Below, in pieces: positions 32,922 to 42,824 of a stretch of DNA of 64,000 bases. The DNA comes from Tilletia caries (lineage: Eukaryota > Basidiomycota > Exobasidiomycetes > Tilletiales > Tilletiaceae). The DNA is taken from positions 481,501-545,500 of the forward strand of contig JALUTQ010000024.1 of assembly GCA_032718865.1 (NCBI GenBank). The letters are read 5' to 3'. The stretch's first letter is position 1; each line of letters starts with the position of its first letter. A program made the translations under genes and the position numbers. The notes under the pieces are model-generated. The model searched no databases. It saw nothing but the letters and a program-made list of their open reading frames with translations, and was not told where the DNA came from.

Positions 32922-33989
32922 GTACGGTCCCGGTCTCCGCCCTTGCGATCTATGCCGCACCACAATGCACCTTGTAGAGTAGAGCGCGCCGAGAATTGTA
33001 AAGATGTTTGAATCAGCAGCGAGATCTCTTCGGTGGACAGTAATTCACTATGGGATAGAATACATGCGCCTGATTTGTGCCGAAACGTCCTGCTCGAGCC
33101 TGTTCCAACACCCAGGACTGCTCCAATACGCGCCCGCATCGCCATTGGAGGCATTTCAGTGGTGCTCTGTCGATGTTCTGTTGGTGTCGGTTCTGGAATT
33201 GCACTCCAGTAAGTGAGCCTTACAGTTGGAATCAGACGTCCTAGCGGACAGCTGAGCTGGCGCCACAGGCGGCTAATGCCACGTGGAAATCTAATCTCAC
33301 GTGACACACATTCCCCTAACTTTAGTTAAGGGGTTATAGGGCGGCTCCCGCCTTACGGCCGTAAGCTTTTTGCCATTCAGGCTCGTAGTTTGGGACTTTT
33401 CTTCGCAACTACCAACACAACACACCATTCTGAATCAGTAGACCCTTGACCAAATCTAGTCCTGCAACTTCTGGCACAGGTTTCGTGGTTGTAGCATCAG
33501 AATTGACTGATCTGTCCTTGAGCCAAAGTTTGGTTTTCCTTACATAAGCACAGAGTGCAGAAATCTTGCATACGTAATCAGTTCATTTCGACACTCGACA
33601 GACGACAACCAACACCGCCAGCCTTTCTTCACGCTTCCATCGAAGCCCGACAAGCATCATGCGAATTGAACAATCCCCCTCGATTTCTTTTTAACCGCTC
33701 TCTGCTCATCAAGGTTCAAGTTAATGATGCTCACCGCTGTTTTGCTTTTTCTTGCTTAACCTGATGGCTGATACCACTTACCCATACCAGTCTCTGCTTT
33801 GTTCCCATTCTGAGTCCGGCCCAGCAGTCAGCACTCCCGAATTGTCATCCAAGGTGAGCCTCGTGTTTATACGCGCATCTGCATCAGGTGCTCCGGGTTA
33901 GGTCCTTACTCACCCATTCGTTTTTCAGCTCTCTGCTCTTATGAATCCGGTCGACGTCGTCAAGATGAGTAGACTGACTTTCCTCACTC

Positions 33990-34390
33990 ACCATGCCCCA
34001 TCGGACAGCTCTCTCCCTCGACAAAGCCGCTGCCAAGGTTGCTCCCAAAGCACACCACCTCGTCATCTCCAACCCCGTCAACTCCACCGTGCCCATCGTC
34101 GCCGAGGTCTTCAAGTCTTTACGACCCCAAGCGGTGGGTTTTTTCCCCCGACCCCCTCTCCTTCTTCTAACGGCTCTGACGCTTCATGAGTTGAAATGGT
34201 GCTCATCACTGCATATCTTCGTACAGTCTGTTCTGTGTCACGGGTCACCACCTTTGACATCACACGCGCCTCCACCTTCCACTTCGACATTGCCAACGTC
34301 AAGCCCGCCGAGGTCAATGTGTCCGTCGTCGATGGCCACCTTCGGCGTCACCATTGTGCTTCTCCTCTCTCAAGTCGCCCAGGGTTCCAT
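33990..34390 (+). pseudogene. Malate dehydrogenase gene fragment
   Basis: Three blocks of NAD malate dehydrogenase are visible in changing frames: VAPKAHHLVISNPVNSTVPI with VAEVFK after it (34038-34115), VTTFDITRASTFHFDIANVK and on to VVDGH (34244-34339), and GVTIVLLLSQ (about 34345-34375). Between the first two is an intron-like stretch (donor GTGGGT near 34135, acceptor TACAG near 34226). At least two frame changes and the loss of both ends make it non-functional. The ISNPVNSTVPI form is that of mitochondrial/glyoxysomal-type enzymes. Confidence 0.8.
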
Positions 34391-34415
34391 ACTCCAATAG
34401 TATGTTCAACACTGG

Positions 34416-34478
34416 ACCTGACCTGACCTGACGGCTGACCTGACCTGACCTGACCTGACCTGACCTGACCTGATCTGA
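34416..34478 (+). repeat. Pentanucleotide microsatellite (ACCTG)n
   Basis: About a dozen units of ACCTG, with one interruption (ACGGCTG) and a diverged end (ATCTG), directly after the malate dehydrogenase remnant. Confidence 0.9.
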
Positions 34479-35416
34479 CTTTCTTTCTGCTGTGCTCTTG
34501 CCTCTTCTATATTCCCTTACCTTCGCATCAAGCTCTGTTGGCATTCCTTTGCCCATTCGTCTCCGGTCTCAGCCTTCACCCGTCTTCTACGTCCCTTCCG
34601 TCTGCTTCCCCGGCCGCTTATGTTTCCTATCCCCTAACCTCTCCTTCTGCATTAGCCTCACGCTTTTTTCTCCTCAGTCTTTTTAATCTTATCTTCATTG
34701 CGCTCGCAGCTATTCTCCGTCTTGTTTGTCAATTGTCTCTCTCTGCGCGAAGCCATCATATGACATATCATTCTTTGCTTTCTGCTTCCTTGGTAGATAC
34801 AGCCGTGCGGGATGATTACGTGTGTGAAGTTCCTCAATCCCTTTTTTACGCAAGTTTGATCAACATTCAAAATGTTACATGGACAATGATATAGATGCTC
34901 GTAGCTACGATCGCAAGTCGCAGCCGCATGGCGAAGCAGACGAAGGGTAGCGAAGCTACCTTGAGCTTCTGCGTAGCCGTGCTGGGCTGAGATTTGGTGA
35001 CCTTTCTGATACAAAAGATTCGCGAAAAGGGGAGGGGGAGAGGACGCCCCCAGTCACGTCTTCGCACATCTCTACCAGGTCATAAGGGTCTGAGGTCCAC
35101 ATCGAGTCTGAGGGACACCCTGGCCTCTGGGCTTCAGCCGACAGCCAGGTCACTATGGTTCCAAGGCGTAAGTTGCTGCTACTTAACTTTGTTGACTAAG
35201 TCTGTATTTAAATCCCACTCCCAGCCCCCAGCGACCTGTTATTCAACAAGGCGAAAAAGTTAGGGGAACACTCTGGTAAGGTACGCACCCAGGTCAGGAA
35301 TTAGAGCCCAGCACACATGTCAAGTGCGAGGACGTCTGATACGATGAGACTACTACTGATCATCCCCTCCTGCTTTCCTTTCTCCCTGCCTCGCTGCCTT
35401 ATTTGCCCTTCTGCCT

Positions 35417-35528
35417 TGTGGGAAATGGTGACCATGCGTGGAGGTGGAGGCAGCTTGCCCACTGTACCTTTTCCTTCTCTCTGTCTTCTCCTTCCTGTCT
35501 TCTGCAATACAAGTAGTCAGTATTCACA
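35417..35528 (+). repeat. 5' LTR of the copia element
   Basis: 112 bp, starts TGTGGGAAATGG and ends GTATTCACA (TG...CA ends). Base-for-base the same as 40971-41082. Confidence 0.95.
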
Positions 35529-35540
35529 GGTTATGAGCTC
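35529..35540 (+). promoter_or_regulatory. Primer binding site, half-tRNA type
   Basis: GGTTATGAGCTC follows the LTR directly. GGTTATGAGC is complementary to the anticodon region (GCTCATAACC) of initiator methionine tRNA, not to its 3' end. Priming from an internally cut initiator tRNA is known for Drosophila copia. So this element probably uses the same half-tRNA mechanism (inference from the match). Confidence 0.65.
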
Positions 35541-35563
35541 AAGACTCTAGGAGCAAGCCCAAG

Positions 35564-36676
35564 ATGAACAACGATCAAGAACGCCGAGACGAGAAGCGCA
35601 TCTGCTTGCTCGATGGCGAGAACTGGCCCAAGTGGGAGTTCCAGATCGAAGAAGTGCTGCGCGGCAAGAAGCTCTGGAAGGCGGTCGAACCCGGGACCGC
35701 ACCAGCAGCAAACGCGAGCACCGAGAAGAAGGAGGAATGGGACGAAAAGTGCGACGCCGCCTTCTCTACCATGTCCCTCAACTGCGCCGCCGACATCCAA
35801 GGAGACATCGCCGGCAAGAACAAGGAGCGGCGAACCGCTGGCGAGCCGCGCCTGACACCGAAGGAGCTGTTCGACTACCTTCGCGAGGAGTACGCTCCTC
35901 AGTCCCTTCAAGCCGTCCTTCGCATCCGCCGAAAGCTCGCAGCCGCCCTCGCTGAGCCCCCAGCATCCATGCGCGATCACATCTCGGCGCTGTCCGGCTT
36001 CTACACCCAGCTCGCCGAGATCGGCCGCCCCACGTCCGAGGACGAGCGCTGTATTGCGCTGCTCAACAGCCTCCCGACGCCTTACCGACACTGGGTCAAG
36101 AGCCACAAGAGCATCACCAGCTGGGCGGAACTCCGAGTCGGCATCCTCGAGGAAGAAGACGACATCAAGACAGAGGACGCCAAACACGCGCCAAGCAAGA
36201 ACGAGACGGTGTTCTTCGTCGGACCCTCAACGACAGGGGGCACACAAGGTTCCAGCAGCGGCGGAAACAGCAACAGGGGCAGCGGACAGAGCCGAGGTGG
36301 TTCCCGCGGCCGAGGAGGCAGAGGAGGATACAGGTTTCCCTTCAGGTGCCATATCTGCAAGCAAGAGGGTCACCAGATGAACGAGTGCGTTCACAAGGAC
36401 AAGCACGACCGGTCTTGCAGTCACTACAGCCAGGCGTCCCCCACGATCGAGCAGCGGTCGCAGTGGAGCAGCCCCCCGAGCCACAAGGAGGAAACGGCAG
36501 CGTCGGCGACTTTGGCCTCGAGTTCACGTTTTCCGTCGGATCCGAGCACCCACACACCAGCTTTTTCATCCTCGACACTGTTAGCACCCGTCACATTGTC
36601 AAGAACAAGGGGAACCTCACGGAATACCGTTTTGCCCCGCCTGGAAGCGGCATCGAGTGCGCCAACGGGGGCATGA
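35564..36676 (+). CDS. Copia Gag with zinc knuckle (frame open to 36676)
   Basis: The ATG at 35564 opens the frame. The N-terminal half has a UBN2/Gag-like fold (LLDGENWPKWEFQIEEVL, LFDYLREEYAPQS, LLNSLPTPYRHWV). A Gly/Arg/Ser-rich segment follows and then the zinc knuckle CHICKQEGHQMNEC (C-x2-C-x4-H-x4-C, about 36350-36390). Sequence that continues as protease lies in the frame one base back. The switch point is the C run at 36472-36477, so only the part up to there is likely to be real Gag. The tail to 36676 is out of frame. Confidence 0.8.
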   Translation: MNNDQERRDEKRICLLDGENWPKWEFQIEEVLRGKKLWKAVEPGTAPAANASTEKKEEWDEKCDAAFSTMSLNCAADIQGDIAGKNKERRTAGEPRLTPKELFDYLREEYAPQSLQAVLRIRRKLAAALAEPPASMRDHISALSGFYTQLAEIGRPTSEDERCIALLNSLPTPYRHWVKSHKSITSWAELRVGILEEEDDIKTEDAKHAPSKNETVFFVGPSTTGGTQGSSSGGNSNRGSGQSRGGSRGRGGRGGYRFPFRCHICKQEGHQMNECVHKDKHDRSCSHYSQASPTIEQRSQWSSPPSHKEETAASATLASSSRFPSDPSTHTPAFSSSTLLAPVTLSRTRGTSRNTVLPRLEAASSAPTGA

Positions 36677-39600
36677 TGGCCGTGGAGGGCTATGGAACCC
36701 TCAAGGTTATCACAGAGGAAGGTAACATCATCACCCTGCAAGACGTCGCGCACTGTCCCTCCACGATAGGCAATCTCATCGGCGGCAAGAGGCTCACGAA
36801 AGCCGGGTGCCGGATCACCTTCGACGACGCGTCTGCCACGGTCGTGACTGCAGAAGGAGGCCATCCGGTCATGCGAGCAGAGGTTCGAGGCGGCAGCTGG
36901 GTCGTTCGGCTGCACACCATTCAAGACATCGCTGCGCTCGTCAAGGGAGAGCCCGACATCGATCCCGTGGCCGTTCACGCCCACCGTTGCTTGGGACACG
37001 TCAACGAGAAGGTCCTCAAGGCGGCAGCTGCTTCCGGCCTCATCCCTGGCCTCCCCAAGACCCTGGGTGACATCGGCTTCTGTTCGGCCTGCGCGCAAGG
37101 TAAGCTGGCCAGGACTCCCCACCATCGCCTCTCCCCACTCGAGCGAGCAACACGAGCAATGGAACTGATCCATGTTGACACCTTCGGCCCCGAACGCATG
37201 CAGGACTCGAAATCGTTGGGAGGATCTAAGTACGGATTGGTATTAGTCGATGACTTCACAAAGCACGTCTGGGTCAAGCTTCTCCTTCGCAAGTCCGACG
37301 CGATCAAGTCGATCAAAGCGTTCTGTCTCCAAGCGTCGACGAGACTCCCGAGCCTCCCGATCAGCCGTGTACGAACAGATGGCGCCTTGGAATTCAAAAG
37401 TGCGGATCTGCACGAGTTTTGGTTGAATCGAGGTGTGACACATGAGGTGACGGCGCGGTACTCGCCGCAGAGCAACGGGGTGGCGGAGAGGAACATCAGG
37501 ACACTCACGGAGATGACCAGGACGATGCTCATCGCGGCAAACCTGCCGACGTTCTTTTGGCCTGCGGCGGTCGAGACAGCAGTGCGAATCAAGAACCGCG
37601 TGACTGCATCAGGACTGAAAGAGGGTAAGACGCCCCACGAGATGTTGTTTGGGAAGCCTCCCGCACCGGAAGACTTCAGGCCGTTCGGGTGCGTTGCTTG
37701 GGCCAAGAAGGCGAGCACAGAACGACACGGCAAGTTCGACCCGAAGGCAAGGCCCTGCGTGTACCTCGGACCGGCATTCAGGGGCGCGTCCCGCCTGTGG
37801 GATCCTGCAACAGAGAAGGAGATCATCGAGCACTCCGTCATCTTCGACGATTACCGCGACGCCAGCGCGCTTGTGCACCCCGGACAACAGCGGACCACGG
37901 ATGCGCCGGGCGCCGGCGGAACCTCAACACGTCCCGCACCAGCCCAAGCAGCTCCAGCAGCTTCGCCAGCCTCACCATCGGCTGCATCGCCAGCCGCTCT
38001 TCCCCCCAGGACAGCCCGCCGCAGTCCTCGTTCGCGCCATGCAAACGGTGCTCGAAAAGGGCATCGTGCCTGACGACGTTGTCGATTCGGCGAGGACCAT
38101 CGCGGGAGGGAACCTGGTCTCCCCCCGAACCCTCTCCACGTTGACGACGCGGCTGAGGGAGCGGACGGATCAGATCGCGCGGGGGCAGCAGGAGAACAGC
38201 CTGTGAGAGAGGGAGCAGGTCAGGGAGCTGAGGGAGGCAGGTCTGGGGAAGTAAGGTCAGCTGGAGGACACCAGGTGTCAGAGGGAGACAGAGTTCAGAC
38301 GCAGGCAGCTGAGCGAGAAGATCAGGAAAGGGGATCGGAGGGACGTGAGCGCAGGAGCGGTAGGATTGCTGGGGAGGAGCCACAGTTCGGGATGCTGTCT
38401 GGTGGTCGGAAACGCAAGGAACCAGGCGATGCTTGTCTTGCCGTTCTGGACCCTGAAGACGTGGGATACGACGACCCAAGAACGGTATCGGAAGCCCTGC
38501 GACGCCCTGACAGGGAAGCATGGCTCACAGCCATGAACGTCGAGATCCGATCGCACAAGAACAGAGGAACCTGGAGAGTAGTCAAGCGACGAGGCCAGAA
38601 TCTCGTCACGTCAAAGTGAGTCCTCCGCCTCAAGAAGAATGCAGACGGCAGCATTCAGAAGTACAAGGCACGCCTAGTCGCCCGAGGGTTCACTCAAATC
38701 GAAGGGGTCGACTTCGACGAGACCTTTGCGCCGACATCACGACTCCAGAACATGCGACTGCTGCTCGCAAACGCGGTCGCGTTGAACATGGATGTGCACC
38801 AGATCGACTACGAGACGGCATATCTAAACGCAAAGCTCCAAAACGACATCTTCATGGAGCCCCCCGAAGCTATGGACCTTCTAGGAGAAGAAATAGCCCC
38901 CGACAACGCACTGCAGCTCAACCTCGCCCTCTACGGCCTCAAACAATCCGGCCACGAGTGGCACAGAGTTCTCCGTGAGGCGCTCAAGACCCTGGGTTTC
39001 GAGCAATGCAAGGTTGACCCGACAATGTTCGTGCGAGAAGGAGACAGTCCAGCAATGCTCCTGGTGTATGTCGACGACATTCTGGTCGCGGCACCAAAGG
39101 GAGGCGGGATTGAAGGCGTCAAGAAGGAGCTCTTAAATCTCTTCAAAGGAACCGACTTAGGACCCGCTCACCACTGCCTCGGAATCCGCATCAGTCGAAG
39201 TTGGGAGGAAGGGACGATCACGCTGGACCAAGAGCGCTACGCGAAAGAGGTCCTCGCGCGCTTTGGCATGTCGGATTCAGTGATCATTATGATGCATATA
39301 TGACAATTTTTTGGGCGATGTCATATATCTGCATTATGACAATCTAGTTTTGGGAAGGCGATGTCATATATATGCATTATGCAAATGTCATTTTTCTGTC
39401 ATATGAAGTCATAAAATTGTCATATTTCTGTCATATTACGTAAGCAAACTTTCCGCCTCTGAGTAGACCGTAATATCGCGTGGCGAAGCGCGTCTCGCCA
39501 TGTGGTGAACCGCGAAGCGCGTCAAGCCGCGTCGCCGCGTTCCCTCTTTCAGGTTGGCGCAGTTTTTACCTCATATCCAGCCATCCAGAACAGGCGCGTG

Positions 39601-40953
39601 AATCTTGCTGCGGAACATGTAACATGTTGGGAGCCATCTTGAGCTCCGGAGCGTTTTTATTTTGTATCGGGAGAAGGGGCAGGGCCCAGGGGGATGCCGG
39701 AGACACGGAAGATGCCAAAACGCTTAATTTTTATTCTGAAAAATGCCAGGCACTCGGCGCCTGAGCGGTGAGCCTGACCAGAATTTAGAGCTCAGGTCAT
39801 ATAAAATGTCAGATTTGCCAAGAATATGACATGATTATGCACGACCATATGACAGAATTATGCATCTTTTTTCGGCCCGGCTGTGGACGTTTTTGTCAGA
39901 ATACTGTCATACATAAGGCATATGTTCTGCATTGTCATATGACAGAATATGACAGAATTTAGGGCGGGAAAAATTATGTCATATTTCTGTCATAAAGCTG
40001 TCATATGACAGCCACGGGAGGCATTATGGCCATAAATATGACAATGAGACTTTGTCATAAACCTGTCATATGACTATGACAATTTTTTTGTCATAATTCT
40101 GTCATATGCATAATATGACTTCATATGTATGACAAATGGTGATGATCACTGGTCGGATTGCAAACCGGCAAAGACACCAATGGATCAGAAGGCCAGTCTC
40201 CGGAAAGCGGTGGACGGCGAAGCCCGGGCAGACAAGAAGGAATTCCAGGCCATCGTCGGCTGTCTGGCATACCTGGCGCAAGGGACGCGACCCGACCTGG
40301 CCTATGCTGTCAGCACGCTCGGCAGATTCAGCTCCGACCCCACCGAAACTCACCGCATTGCAGCCAACCGAGTTCTCCGATACTTGAAGCGGACCTCTGG
40401 TGCGACGTTGACCTTTGGCGGACAGAAGGACGGCAACGTTAGCCTCGCAGGCTTCGTTGATTCGGACTGGGCGGCGGACCGAGACGACAGGAGGTCGACC
40501 TCCGGCTTTGTGTTCACTGTGGGCGGAGGAGCAGTGTCGTGGGGCTCCCGAAAGCAAGGAGCAGTGGCGCTCTCGACTGCGGAGGCGGAATACGTCGCGG
40601 CGGGGGTTGCCGGGCGCGAGGCACTGATGCTTAGCGGTGTACTCAAGGCAGCCGGTCAAGACATGGGAACTGTGACCGTCCATTGCGACAACCAAGCGGC
40701 GGTCCAACTCGTCAAGAATCCTGGGTCTCATCACGACCGCAGCAAGCACATCGACATTGCGCACCACTGGATTCGGGACAAGACGCAAGAGGGAGCCTTT
40801 GCCTTCCAGTACATCCCCACCGACATAAACCCGGCCGATGCCTTCACCAAGCCGCTAGGACAAATCAAGCATTATCAGCACGCCCAAGCAATCGGGATGG
40901 CATTGGCAGCAGGAGCGTGGAGGCCTGGTCTAGAGGGAGACTTGGAACAGTGA
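36474..40953 (+). pseudogene. Copia Pol (protease, integrase, RT, RNase H), broken
   Basis: Protease: active-site Asp in FILDTVSTRH (about 36574). Integrase: zinc-binding HRCLGH...CSAC (about 36980-37095) and the D,D,E residues in ELIHVDTFG, RTDGALEF and VAERNIRT. A low-complexity linker (about 37900-38200) shows the open frame moving to a second frame and back. Reverse transcriptase: KARLVARGFTQ region, then YVDDILV (39067 on). RNase H: VDSDWAADRDDRRST, STAEAEYVA, VHCDNQAA, HIDIAHHWIRD. Lesions: a stop TGA at 38617-38619 where the family has Trp before VLRLKKN; the linker frame shifts; and the 874-bp insertion at 39278. The ends on either side of that insertion stay in the same frame. Confidence 0.88.
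39278..40151. mobile_element. hAT-like non-autonomous element inside copia RT
   Basis: 874 bp. The left end is CAGTGATCAT and the right end its inverse complement (ATGATCACTG), with an 8-bp target duplication GTCGGATT on both sides (39270-39277 and 40152-40159). CAGTG ends and 8-bp duplications are hallmarks of hAT transposons. About two dozen TGTCATA/TATGACA words fill the outer 200 and 400 bp, as expected of subterminal transposase sites. The middle (about 39445-39780) lacks them and holds GC-rich hairpins (GCGAAGCGCG repeats). No transposase frame is present. Confidence 0.9.
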
Positions 40954-40961
40954 GCTGTGCT

Positions 40962-40970
40962 GAGAGGGAG
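40962..40970 (+). promoter_or_regulatory. Polypurine tract of the copia element
   Basis: GAGAGGGAG directly before the 3' LTR, the usual position of the plus-strand primer. Confidence 0.65.
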
Positions 40971-41082
40971 TGTGGGAAATGGTGACCATGCGTGGAGGTG
41001 GAGGCAGCTTGCCCACTGTACCTTTTCCTTCTCTCTGTCTTCTCCTTCCTGTCTTCTGCAATACAAGTAGTCAGTATTCACA
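40971..41082 (+). repeat. 3' LTR of the copia element
   Basis: 112 bp, the same sequence as the 5' LTR, followed by the TGCCT target duplication. Confidence 0.95.
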
Positions 41083-42824
41083 TGCCTCATGGCTCATGAT
41101 CACAGCATTCACTCCTCGCAGCACACCTCGAGCCTGTACGCTCCTTTCTGATTGCATCCATTCCGCACTGCCGAGTCTCGAATGCACATCTTGCGTCTGC
41201 ATACCGGTGCTGACTGCTTATCGCTTCCTCCTCCTTGTTGACTCTCCTTCTTTTTCCAGTAACAGCTCCTGGATCCTCAATTGACAGCGAAACGATTTCG
41301 CCATTCGCTCGTTCCGAAGGGCCTGTCAGCACCCTGCCTCTGGTCCTCTTGCCTTGGCGCCCTGCCGGTAACACGGGGCTCTCACAGGAACGCGTGGGCT
41401 AAGGGCAAGGCACCGTACTGGATCGCACGCCCGACCTGCGATGGGAACTCGTCTTTTACCTTTCCTCGTCCCGACTCCCGCCAGGCGCCAGCGAAGCACC
41501 CAGCTGGTCTCAGCGTCCGATCGCCCCTCTCCTCCTCAGAACACGACACAGTCGAAGATTCTGTTTCTGAAGCACCGTCGAAACAGGTCATTCAACGGAC
41601 GGGAAAAGGCATAAAAGGAGGGCCTCCAGACGCTGATTTGTCCCCCTTTCCCTTCTTTCCCCATCTTTTTCATCAAATTTTTTTCTTCTTACCTTCTTCT
41701 TCGCCCGTCACACTCCCCTCTTTAGGTTTTCGACCGCTGCTACCATCAGGTCTTGCGAACGCTCGACCAACTACCACCAACCCACGACGCCCACTACGAC
41801 GCCAAGCATCTCAATCCTTGTCCACCCCTGGTCTGCCCCCGTGGGGGGTGGCGGCCGGGGTCCGCGGAGGGCAAGAGGCGAGTGTGGCTGGGAACGAGCT
41901 CTGCTTGGCAGCGTAGTTGGGTTAGTGGGACGGAGTTGGCCGAGGGAAGCCGGGCCTGGTCGGTGACGGCGGTCGATTACTTGAGGAGGGGGATGTGGCG
42001 GACGGGGTTGGAGGCAGGGAACCATGGCTCGGGGGGCTCTTGGTTCCTTATTCCGCTCTTCTCTGATGACCTACCCGCCGCTGGGCAATTCGGAGCTTGC
42101 TCTGATGCGCCTTGGCCCCCTATTTTGAGGATGGCGAGGAGAAGAGCGCGGACCCGCAAGGGGTGAGTTTTCTCGGTCCCCTAACCTTCTTCCGCTTCGG
42201 ACTCTCATACTGATCACCCATGACTTCTTCTCTTTCTCTCTGCTGCCTTTTCGCTACGACTTCTCCTTCGACTCATTTTGCCCTCCAACGCTTCAACCTC
42301 TTCTCCCCTCTCCGACGTCATCGCCCTCGCCCTCGCCCTCGCCCTCTTTGCCTTCCGACATCCTCGCATCCCGACCTCGTCGCCTCATCGCACCATGTCG
42401 AGTCCCCTCGCTCTCCACCGCTTCCACCACCCCGAGCGACGAGCAAGCTACGCACGCGCTTCCGGTCGATCTCATCCTCGTGCTGGCACCTGTAATAATA
42501 CTCACACCGCCATGCCAGCTGTCCGTCGTTGCTGGCTGGGTTGTGGTCGCTTGAGGTCTCAGGCGCGCGGGTCGAAGTGAGTGGAGACGATGATGTTGGA
42601 GGGTTATTATATCTGTAGGGAAGGCGACAAGGTTTGGCGGCCCAACAGCATCGTGGCTTCCATCATGCTGTCTTCGCTTCCATGGTCCCGAGTCTCAATT
42701 CCTTTGAGCCCGGCCTGGAGGTACATACTCAAAGTGAGTGCGTACTCGAGAAATGGCAGCATGATGGAATGAATGATAGCATTGTGAATAACTGTCCCTG
42801 GTGAAGCATTTTGTCTGAAAGCTG
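41083..42824. other. Gene-poor flank of the transposon nest, 1.7 kb
   Basis: Open frames (for example 41281-41916 and 41753-42166) are interrupted, GC-driven and show no recognisable protein. A GTGAGT donor-like site follows 42166 and a CGCCCT repeat lies near 42325-42345. It could hold a diverged gene remnant or old fragments like those left of the copia element, but I cannot name one. Confidence 0.4.

Larger units (their letters stand above)
31438..33290. mobile_element. Putative long-TIR element carrying host gene fragments (Pack-type)
   Basis: Outer arms: the left arm is 31438-31479 continued at 32155-32180 (split by a later MITE), and the right arm is 33224-33290. With the MITE and its target duplication removed, both arms are about 68 bp and roughly 70% identical in inverse orientation. 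They start with TTTCCACGTGG and end with a perfect 15-bp CGTCTGATTCCAACT. Between them lie about 1,040 bp with exon-like pieces and GT-AG intron borders, including a septin fragment. Long inverted repeats around captured gene pieces resemble Mutator-like Pack elements. No transposase is present and no outer target duplication was found. Confidence 0.5.
33311..35267. other. Segment between 13-bp inverted repeats, holding a malate dehydrogenase fragment
   Basis: TTCCCCTAACTTT (33311-33323) and its exact inverse complement (35255-35267) are 1.96 kb apart. The left repeat starts 20 bp beyond the right arm of the septin-carrying element. Inside are a palindrome (CTTACGGCCGTAAG near 33352), T-rich sequence, a malate dehydrogenase remnant and a pentanucleotide repeat. 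It may be a second fragment-carrying element, but a 13-bp match alone is weak evidence. No gene other than the remnant is seen. Confidence 0.3.
35417..41082 (+). mobile_element. Ty1/copia LTR retrotransposon, interrupted
   Basis: 5,666 bp from LTR to LTR, flanked by the 5-bp target duplication TGCCT (35412-35416 and 41083-41087). The order is 5' LTR, primer site, gag with a zinc knuckle, protease, integrase, reverse transcriptase and RNase H, which is the copia order. The two 112-bp LTRs read as identical, so insertion was recent. Yet the pol region holds a premature stop and an 874-bp secondary insertion, so this copy is defective. It sits in a region already full of older elements. Its GC-rich codon use resembles host genes. 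Confidence 0.93.

Noticed and set aside
33311..35267. A confirmed transposon bounded by TTCCCCTAACTTT
   Set aside because: Thirteen matching bases without a target duplication or longer arms are too weak; kept as a possible boundary only.
41281..42166. Overlapping frames right of the copia element (211 and 137 codons)
   Set aside because: There is no motif, the frames conflict and the region is transposon flank; not supported as a gene.
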